Assembly: GCA_027062325.1 (NCBI GenBank)
Contig: JAMOTN010000026.1
Location: 1-45,161, forward strand
Direction of reading: 5' to 3'
Source: a bacterium
GTDB lineage: Bacteria > JAMOTN01
Length of the DNA: 45,161 bases
Both the position numbers and the translations under genes were made by a program. Within the stretch, counting starts at the first letter, position 1, and every line of letters starts with the position of its first letter. Positions 1-5,440 of the stretch are shown here, in pieces. Under the pieces are notes generated by a model. The model had not been told where the DNA came from and ran no database searches. It saw only the letters and a program-made list of their open reading frames with translations.

Positions 1-2
1 AT

Positions 3-47
3 GTAGTTATTCGAAGCTTAAAAGAGTGGCTAGGCGCAGGTACATGA
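3..47 (+). CDS. Possible 3' end of an upstream gene (14 codons visible)
   Basis: An open frame runs in from the left edge and stops at TGA 45-47, giving the tail VVIRSLKEWLGAGT. The composition looks like a protein C-terminus, and the frame lies on the same strand about 50 bases before the HIT gene, so it may be the end of a preceding operon gene. Only 14 codons are visible, so the family cannot be named and the frame may be chance. Confidence 0.3.
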   Translation, partial: VVIRSLKEWLGAGT

Positions 48-97
48 ATTAATAGGTTAAATTTTAAAAGGTATTTTGTAAAAGGGAGGTTGATCTA

Positions 98-436
98 ATG
101 CCGGAGTGCATATTCTGCAAAATAGCAGCAGGAGAGATAAAAGCTGATGTTGTTTATGAGGATGATTATGTATTGGCTTTTAAAGACATAAATCCCCAGG
201 CGCCAATTCATGTGTTGATAATACCTAAAAAACATATAGAGAGAGCAGATGATATACCTGTGGAGGAGTTGGATGTACTTAAAAAGATGTTTGCAGCAGT
301 TCCAAAGGTAAAGGAGAAACTGGATGTTGATGATGTGCGTTTAGTTTTCAATTGTGGTCCGAAGGCTGGTCAAACGGTTTACCACATGCATCTACATATA
401 TTAGGTGGAAGGGTATTTGGTTGGCCTCCGGGATAA
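98..436 (+). CDS. HIT family protein (histidine-triad nucleotide hydrolase)
   Basis: A small cytoplasmic protein of 112 residues, the usual length for the HINT branch of the histidine-triad family, which hydrolyses nucleoside phosphoramidates and related AMP-lysine or dinucleotide substrates. The triad is complete near the C-terminus: H96-M-H98-L-H100 within YHMHLHILGGR, with H98 the expected nucleophile. The N-terminus has the typical CxxC (CIFCKI) and the stretch YEDDYVLAFKDINPQAP that shapes the nucleotide pocket. A strong Shine-Dalgarno (GGGAGGT at about 85-91) lies the right distance before ATG 98. The physiological substrate cannot be inferred. It is first in a run of plus-strand genes reaching to ispA, with a 101-base gap before the next one. 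Confidence 0.95.
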   Translation: MPECIFCKIAAGEIKADVVYEDDYVLAFKDINPQAPIHVLIIPKKHIERADDIPVEELDVLKKMFAAVPKVKEKLDVDDVRLVFNCGPKAGQTVYHMHLHILGGRVFGWPPG

Positions 437-537
437 GGTTGAGGTGTGGGTGTTATTGGCTTTGTTGATTGTTGGTTAGAATAGATGTTGTGTCAAAATA
501 TGCATTTAAAGATGTGAGTGGGGTTATATAGGAGAAA

Positions 538-999
538 ATGGTTGGTGTGGAAAAACTTTATGCTTCTTTGAGGTGTCCATTTGGCAAGAGGCAAATTTTA
601 GAAGCAGAAAGGAAAGTTAAATTTGGAGTAACGGTTTGGTGGTTGGTGTGTCCTAGGCTTAAAAAGGCTGCCTCCTATCTGGAGGCGGCTTCTTTTTTGA
701 AGAAAATTGAGGGAGATTTAAAAGGTAATGGATTATGGTATGAGGTGCAGTATGAGGACTTTTTGTATGCGCGTCAAAGACACTTGCTTTTTGCGGGAAG
801 ACTTCCAGCGTATGGAGACAATTGGCTTTATGGTGGGGTTGGAGGGAGAACTGGAGGAGTAAAATGTTTACATGCTGAGTTGGCATTTTTTTTAGCAACT
901 GGCAATAGTGTGATTATAAGTTTAGAAACTGTGGCAGATTCTATTAGTGAGGCTTTTGAAAAGTTTAAAAATGTTTGTCAAAGGTGTGAAATTCACTGA
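538..999 (+). CDS. DUF501 family protein
   Basis: This 153-residue protein matches the DUF501 family: an early CPFG motif, then WWLVCPRLKKAASYLEA, a central arginine-rich RQRHLL, and a C-terminal GGVGGRTGGVKCLHAELAFF block whose Lys-Cys-Leu-His-Ala is the family hallmark. Function is unknown; in many bacteria the family sits among housekeeping genes. The ATG follows GGAG (531-534) with only 3 bases of spacing, and no better start exists. The stop codon shares a base with the ATG of the cyclase gene (TGATG), which suggests translational coupling. Codons 44-54 contain a terminator-like hairpin, described separately. Confidence 0.85.
   Translation: MVGVEKLYASLRCPFGKRQILEAERKVKFGVTVWWLVCPRLKKAASYLEAASFLKKIEGDLKGNGLWYEVQYEDFLYARQRHLLFAGRLPAYGDNWLYGGVGGRTGGVKCLHAELAFFLATGNSVIISLETVADSISEAFEKFKNVCQRCEIH
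667..698 (+). terminator. Intrinsic-terminator-like hairpin inside the DUF501 gene
   Basis: Bases 667-675 pair with 681-689 over nine base pairs (one G-U) around a five-base loop, TATCT. A T-rich tract follows at once, ending in six T (693-698). It has the full form of a Rho-independent terminator on the plus strand yet lies inside an intact reading frame, encoding AASYLEAASFL. It could attenuate transcription into the cyclase operon, or be a chance result of the repeated Ala-Ala-Ser codons. Confidence 0.4.
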
Positions 1000-2543
1000 T
1001 GAATAAGAGTTTATGGAGAGCTTATTTTGTATACGCAGTTGTTTTAGTTGCAGTTTTAATGCTTAGAATGATGCCGTTGTTTGTGTTTGCTTCAGTGTTG
1101 GGAGTGATATATTTTTCGACGGAGAGACAGGGAATACTTGCAGCTATAATTGCTTCCGCTGTGGCTTTCTTTTCAACAATGAGCGGTATGACAGGTGGAG
1201 TAAATCTGACTTTGTGGTATTACAGCTTTGTTTTGTTAGTTGGTATAGCTTTGGATCGATTTTTTTACGATAAGATGAGTAGAATGCTTTATGAATGTGA
1301 AAGAGAGTTAAGTGAGTTCAAGAAAAGAGCAGGGAGTGTTGTTTTAAAGAAGGTCAATACTACGATTGAAGATTTGGTTAGGAAGATAGATTCGTTGAAA
1401 AAAGATTTAAAGATTGAAAAGCTCACACGTGCTACTGTTGTAACCTATGTGGTGAGGTTGGCAGAGTCCAAAACAGTTGAAGAGGCATTTGAAGTTTTGA
1501 AAAAATTGGCTTTTTTGTTTGATGTAGAGGTAAAAGGTTTTGTTTGGAGAATTGTTATAGGATCTGAAAGAACTGAGGGCAGTGTTGGAGAGATTAGTGC
1601 AGGAGAGCTATGGAGCAGAAAGGATAAGGATGTCTCTGGTGATAGGATGATTGAAAGGGAAATAAAGATATTCTATGTTAAGAAAGGCGGAGGTGTAGAG
1701 AAGGCGGGAGTTGTTGGGAGTTCTAGGGTTGATGGGGTGAAGTTGAGAAAAAAAGATGGCTTTGATAAGTCTGTTATTTCAAACTTGTTTACTGTTGTAA
1801 GTTTTCAAATTTGGAAAGTATTGGAAACTCTTCAGGCTAAGAAAAAGATAAAGAAGCTAGAAGTTGTATCTAAGAGACAGCTTGAGTTGAGAAAAAAGTT
1901 GGAAACTATGTTTGCAAGCTACTTATCTCCCCAACTTATGGAAAAGGTTTTTAAAGAGGGATTGAGACTTGGGGGCGAGAAGAGAGAAGTTACAGTTATG
2001 TTTACTGATGTTAGAGGTTTTACTAAGTTGTCTGAGGCTTTGGATCCAACAGATGTTGTGGCAATTTTAAATTCTTACTTTCGAATAACGAGCGAGGCGA
2101 TAATTTCTTCTGATGGTTACCTTGATAAGTACATTGGGGATGCTGTTATGGGAGTGTTTGGTGCGCCTGTTGAAAGTGCGACTCATGCGAGAGATGCTTT
2201 TATAGCGGCAGTTAAGCTTTTAAAAAGTTTGAAAAAGCTGGCTATTCAAGTGAAAAATAAGTATGGAGTAGAGTTTGGTGTAGGAGTTGGAATAAACACG
2301 GGGATTGCGGTAGTAGGAAATATTGGATCTGAGAGAAAAATGGAGTACACGTGTATAGGGGATGCTGTAAATGTTGCTTCGCGTCTTCAGGGATTAGCTG
2401 GTGCTTTTGAAATTGTAATAAGTAGAGAAACTTATGAAAAACTGGGAGTTTTGCGTCAGAAGTACAATTTTTTGGCTGTTGGGAGTGTGAAAGTTAAGGG
2501 AAGAGATAAACCTGTTGAGATATACAGGTTGAAAATTGATTGA
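999..2543 (+). CDS. Membrane-anchored class III adenylate cyclase
   Basis: A 514-residue protein predicted to make cAMP from ATP. Residues 1-90 contain about three hydrophobic segments that anchor it in the inner membrane. Residues about 95-155 are charged and likely coiled coil, followed by a region to about 300 with no motif I recognise, possibly a degenerate GAF-like sensor. The catalytic domain fills 325-510. The metal-binding aspartates are D337 (FTDVRGFT) and D381 (YIGDAVMG). K377 just before the second, and D455 in IGDAVNVASRLQ, are the pair that select adenine over guanine. N458 and R462 are the usual transition-state residues. The active site therefore looks complete and ATP-specific. 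Its ATG overlaps the DUF501 stop. The input signal is unknown. Confidence 0.9.
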   Translation: MNKSLWRAYFVYAVVLVAVLMLRMMPLFVFASVLGVIYFSTERQGILAAIIASAVAFFSTMSGMTGGVNLTLWYYSFVLLVGIALDRFFYDKMSRMLYECERELSEFKKRAGSVVLKKVNTTIEDLVRKIDSLKKDLKIEKLTRATVVTYVVRLAESKTVEEAFEVLKKLAFLFDVEVKGFVWRIVIGSERTEGSVGEISAGELWSRKDKDVSGDRMIEREIKIFYVKKGGGVEKAGVVGSSRVDGVKLRKKDGFDKSVISNLFTVVSFQIWKVLETLQAKKKIKKLEVVSKRQLELRKKLETMFASYLSPQLMEKVFKEGLRLGGEKREVTVMFTDVRGFTKLSEALDPTDVVAILNSYFRITSEAIISSDGYLDKYIGDAVMGVFGAPVESATHARDAFIAAVKLLKSLKKLAIQVKNKYGVEFGVGVGINTGIAVVGNIGSERKMEYTCIGDAVNVASRLQGLAGAFEIVISRETYEKLGVLRQKYNFLAVGSVKVKGRDKPVEIYRLKID

Positions 2544-2564
2544 AAACTGTCGAAGGTGGAATTT

Positions 2565-3530
2565 ATGAAATTGATGCTTCATTTTGTGATGGCACTTTCA
2601 TTTTTATTTCTCGGATACTTTGTTAGGAAGTATGTATTTATGTGGGAGAGCAAAGCAGATATTGATCCTGAACGAATTTTTTCAAATAAAATAAATTTTA
2701 CTATAAGAAGTATGTTTTTGGAGAATTTTTCTAAATTTGTGAGTTCCTTGATGACTTTTGATAAATTCGGAGCGAACTTTTTTAATGGGGATGAGGTTCA
2801 TTTTGATTACCATAGAGTTACTTTAAAAGATGTTTTTAGGAAGGCGGTTTTGGCTTCTAGAAAAAGAGTAATATGGAATGATTGGATATTGTTTGGTTTT
2901 GAGGATAAAGTTGTAGTTGCTTTTAAAGATAGAAGTTACAATCTGTTTAGGGGAGATGATTGGGCAGTTACTTATAATAAGCTTTACATTATGAAGATGA
3001 GTACTGAAGGTTCTGGAGTTGTTGAAGTGTATAATAATGGCTTTGTGAAAGTAAACGTAATTCCATTTGTCAAAGTGAAGAAGCCGAGGTTGTTTTCGAA
3101 TTCCCAGAAAGTTTTTGTAGTTGGAGATAATAAAGTATTTGATGTAGTAGCGGGAAGTTATTATAACTTACCAAAAATTGGGGAGTTTTGGGCAGGTAAT
3201 GCGATTTATTTATTAAAAAGTGGGAGGGAGTACTACTATTCTTACAATGGAAGTAAATGGCGAAAGATTGAGGGAAAGTTGTCAGAATACAGAATATTTT
3301 TGACGTCTGAAAATTTGTGGTTCGGATTGAAGGAAAGAGTTCTATACTTTTTTGAAGGGAAAAAGAGTAAAAAAGTGGTTGAAGGTGTAAGGTACTTGGA
3401 TAATCTATTTGGAATTTTGATCTTTAGGGGAGACGATAGGAGTTACTATACTCTTTCGCCGGATGGAGTTTTAAGAAAGGCTGCAAAGATTGGTATCATA
3501 GACTTAAAAGGGAACATTTACAGATTGTAA
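2565..3530 (+). CDS. Unknown protein with one N-terminal membrane segment
   Basis: I do not recognise this protein (321 residues). A hydrophobic helix at about residues 3-22 (LMLHFVMALSFLFLGYFV) is followed by basic and aromatic residues, so it is probably an anchor or uncleaved signal. The rest is rich in Phe, Tyr, Trp and Gly, with many short beta-like stretches (YYYSYNGSKWRKIEG, LWFGLKERVLYFFEGKK), which suggests an extracytoplasmic beta-propeller-like fold. The frame extends upstream to GTG 2556, but AAGGTG (2553-2558) is placed for ATG 2565. It follows the cyclase by about 20 bases and is followed closely by xseB, so it belongs to the same operon. A link with the cyclase is only inference. 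Confidence 0.75.
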   Translation: MKLMLHFVMALSFLFLGYFVRKYVFMWESKADIDPERIFSNKINFTIRSMFLENFSKFVSSLMTFDKFGANFFNGDEVHFDYHRVTLKDVFRKAVLASRKRVIWNDWILFGFEDKVVVAFKDRSYNLFRGDDWAVTYNKLYIMKMSTEGSGVVEVYNNGFVKVNVIPFVKVKKPRLFSNSQKVFVVGDNKVFDVVAGSYYNLPKIGEFWAGNAIYLLKSGREYYYSYNGSKWRKIEGKLSEYRIFLTSENLWFGLKERVLYFFEGKKSKKVVEGVRYLDNLFGILIFRGDDRSYYTLSPDGVLRKAAKIGIIDLKGNIYRL

Positions 3531-3543
3531 GAGGTGAATGGGT

Positions 3544-3783
3544 GTGAGCGAAAATTTCGATTTTACTGCTAAGTTGGAAAGGCTACGTGAAATTGCTGAT
3601 AAGATAAGTGCTGCTGATATTGCCGTTGAGGAGATGATGCAGCTGGCAGAAGAAGGCCTAAAGCTTTACAAGGAGTGCAAGGTTTATTTGGAGAGGTATC
3701 AGCATAAGTTGAAGATAATAATAGAGGAAGCAGAGAACGTTGCGGAAGTTGAGGCTAATATAGAAGAATTTGTTAAGGAGTAG
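3544..3783 (+). CDS. xseB: Exodeoxyribonuclease VII small subunit
   Basis: A protein of about 80 residues forming a helical hairpin typical of XseB: FTAKLERLREIADKI, then the AVEEMMQLAEEGLKLYKEC block, which corresponds to the family's SLEEALKLYEEGVEL, and a second helix ending in acidic residues. XseB binds the large subunit XseA, which degrades single-stranded DNA to short oligonucleotides; xseA is not next to it here. Being directly before ispA supports the call, because xseB-ispA is a common pair. The frame could start at ATG 3538, but GAGGTG (3531-3536) lies only one base before that and seven bases before the in-frame GTG 3544, so the GTG is preferred. Confidence 0.85.
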   Translation: MSENFDFTAKLERLREIADKISAADIAVEEMMQLAEEGLKLYKECKVYLERYQHKLKIIIEEAENVAEVEANIEEFVKE

Positions 3784-3795
3784 GGAGTGGTGTTT

Positions 3796-4641
3796 GTGTT
3801 CAGTAAAAAACTTGAGGGTTATAGAGAAGAGATAGAGAATTTTATGAGGGGGTATCTTGAAAGCTTAGACATAGGAGACGACTTGAAAGAGACTATTTCA
3901 TACGCTGTATTTAGTGGAGGGAAACGTTTTAGGCCAGCCATAATTCTGCATATTGGAGCGTCTTTACAGGTACCAAGAAATAAATTGCTATGGCCTGCAG
4001 CAGGAGTTGAGTTTATCCACTCTTATTCCTTAGTTCATGATGATCTGCCTGCATTGGATAACGATGCAGAGCGCCGAGGAAAGCCTACACTTCACGTAAA
4101 GTTTGGAGAAGATATGGCGGTTTTAGCAGGTGATGCTCTTGCACTTTTGGCGCCTCAAATAGTCTTAGAATCGCATTTTTTAACAGAGAAAGAAAAGGTA
4201 AGAATTGCTCTTGAATTGACAAGACGTGGCGGTGCAGAAGGGATAGTTGAGGGACAAATTGCTGATATTAGACCAAAGGAGAGGACCAAAGAGTGGGTTG
4301 AGTACGTGTTTAGTAAGAAAACGGCTCCTCTATTTGAGTTTTGCATGTGGGTTTGTGGATATTTGGCTGGGAAGTTTGAGGCAGAACTTTTGAGATTTGG
4401 GAAACTTTTGGGATTGGCTTTTCAAGCAAGGGATGATCTTTTAGATGCGGCGGAGGGAAAGGTTGATACAACTGGGATTAGTGTTGTAGATGTGTTGGGA
4501 AAGGATGAGACAGAGAGGCTTATAAATAATTGGGATAAAGAAGCTAACAAAATAGCTGAAAGGATAGAAAAAGCAGGGATGGAGAGATTGTCCCGTGATC
4601 TTATGGAGGTATTCAATTTTGCTGTTCACAGAAATGTTTAA
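3796..4641 (+). CDS. ispA: Polyprenyl (farnesyl/geranylgeranyl) diphosphate synthase
   Basis: A trans-prenyltransferase that condenses isopentenyl diphosphate with allylic diphosphates to give C15 or C20 precursors of quinones and cell-wall lipid carriers. About 281 residues, normal for IspA. The first Asp-rich motif is D82-DLPALD-88, preceded by HSYSLVHDD, and the second is D213-DLLD-217. The GGKRFRP motif for isopentenyl diphosphate is near residue 35. The bulky residues before the first motif would control chain length, but I cannot tell C15 from C20. GTG codons at 3787, 3790 and 3796 are in frame; the last is best spaced from GGAG (3784-3787). Its last 29 bases overlap the end of the convergent flavodoxin-like gene. 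Confidence 0.92.
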   Translation: MFSKKLEGYREEIENFMRGYLESLDIGDDLKETISYAVFSGGKRFRPAIILHIGASLQVPRNKLLWPAAGVEFIHSYSLVHDDLPALDNDAERRGKPTLHVKFGEDMAVLAGDALALLAPQIVLESHFLTEKEKVRIALELTRRGGAEGIVEGQIADIRPKERTKEWVEYVFSKKTAPLFEFCMWVCGYLAGKFEAELLRFGKLLGLAFQARDDLLDAAEGKVDTTGISVVDVLGKDETERLINNWDKEANKIAERIEKAGMERLSRDLMEVFNFAVHRNV

Positions 4642-5062
4642 AGCCTAGAAGCCATTTTTTGAAACGAATATAGTCTTCAGAATACGGTTTATCTTTTGTC
4701 CAGTAAAGGAGTGGGAAATAGCCCACTTCTATGTAATGATCGTAATAATTTTCGTGTTTTACATGAGATTTGAAGAAGAATTTTGCTCTCTGAGCAACAC
4801 CTTTTGATATTGAAAATAAGGAGCATGTAGCTAAATTTTGTGTTGTGATGAAAGGTGTTTTAAGAAGCCACCACATATTTGATAGCATGTAAGTTCCTGT
4901 TACGATAAGGAGGTTTTGACAATTGATGCCTTGAATATTTGAGAAACTTATAGCTCTACATTCAAGAACTTCTGCTGCAAAATTGGCAAACTTACGTGCA
5001 TTCCCTGTGAGAGATAGAAATATTACTACGTTTTCCTCATTAATTTTTGAGATTTGAGACAT
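4613..5062 (-). CDS. Flavodoxin-fold protein of unknown role
   Basis: This 149-residue protein begins with a beta strand followed by FLSLTGNARKFANFAAE, which has the form of the FMN phosphate-binding loop (S/T-x-T-G-N) of flavodoxins and of NrdI. A second strand, LLIVTGTYMLSN, fits the next flavodoxin loop (ITGTY-like). The C-terminal half is rich in aromatic residues (YYDHYIEVGYFPLLYW) and I cannot place it. NrdI is an alternative, but no ribonucleotide reductase gene is near. ATG 5062 follows a weak GGGGG; a longer TTG start at 5074 is possible. It lies 26 bases after the 58-codon gene and probably shares its transcript. Confidence 0.6.
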   Translation of the reverse strand: MSQISKINEENVVIFLSLTGNARKFANFAAEVLECRAISFSNIQGINCQNLLIVTGTYMLSNMWWLLKTPFITTQNLATCSLFSISKGVAQRAKFFFKSHVKHENYYDHYIEVGYFPLLYWTKDKPYSEDYIRFKKWLLGFKHFCEQQN

Positions 5063-5088
5063 GGAAGCCCCCAATTTATTATTGTGAG

Positions 5089-5265
5089 TTAAAAGTTAAG
5101 GGTGTCAACTGCGTCTTTAACTCTGCTTACGAACTCTTCTGCGTTTATGAAATTACCATTGTGTTCAACTACAGGTTTTCCGTCTTTAAGTCTCAAAACA
5201 TAATTGTTGCTCCCCGAAATTCTATTCATCAACTGAACACTCTCATAAACTTTACTTATGGTCAT
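5089..5265 (-). CDS. Small protein of 58 residues, unknown function
   Basis: I do not recognise this product, but it looks like a real gene. It has a nearly perfect Shine-Dalgarno (AAGGAGGGGG on the minus strand, about 5270-5279), ATG at 5265, a stop at 5089 and a candidate promoter at 5309-5337. The protein starts MTISKVYESVQLMNRISG, continues with YVLRLKDGKPVVEHNGNFI, which reads as a beta hairpin, and ends with an acidic-basic helix, AEEFVSRVKDAVDTLNF. It is soluble, with no cysteine and no membrane segment. It is divergent from ppdK and is followed 26 bases later by the flavodoxin-like gene, so the two are likely one operon. Confidence 0.7.
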   Translation of the reverse strand: MTISKVYESVQLMNRISGSNNYVLRLKDGKPVVEHNGNFINAEEFVSRVKDAVDTLNF

Positions 5266-5308
5266 GTTAACCCCCTCCTTTTAACAATGGAGTGTTAGGT
5301 TGCCTTTT

Positions 5309-5337
5309 AATTTATCACGATAGAGATAAAAAGTCAA
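5309..5337 (-). promoter_or_regulatory. Sigma-70-type promoter for the 58-codon/flavodoxin-like operon
   Basis: Read on the minus strand, TTGACT (5337-5332) is followed after 17 bases by TAAATT (5314-5309). The -35 matches five of six consensus bases and the -10 four of six, at optimal spacing. A start near 5302 gives a leader of about 37 bases that contains the strong ribosome binding site. It lies back to back with the ppdK promoter; the two TTGACT boxes form an inverted repeat 16 bases apart. Confidence 0.55.
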
Positions 5338-5353
5338 GTTAGGGAGTGATTAT

Positions 5354-5386
5354 TTGACTGATTCCTAATGAGAGCTTTAATATAAT
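5354..5386 (+). promoter_or_regulatory. Sigma-70-type promoter for ppdK
   Basis: TTGACT (5354-5359) is followed 16 bases later by TTTAAT (5376-5381), within an AT-rich run that also holds a perfect TATAAT (5381-5386), though at a 21-base spacing. The resulting leader of about 50 bases ends in the ppdK ribosome binding site AAGGAGG (5426-5432). Confidence 0.55.
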
Positions 5387-5440
5387 AATGAAGTAGCCAT
5401 GTGGTGCAATATTGTAACCACGTATAAGGAGGCGAGGAAA

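Noticed and set aside
5047-5298. An 83-codon plus-strand frame
   Set aside because: It is antisense to the 58-codon gene, which has a promoter and ribosome binding site; this frame has neither.
5399-5440. ATG 5399 as the start of ppdK
   Set aside because: The good ribosome binding site lies inside that extension, and ATG 5441 begins at the conserved N-terminus.
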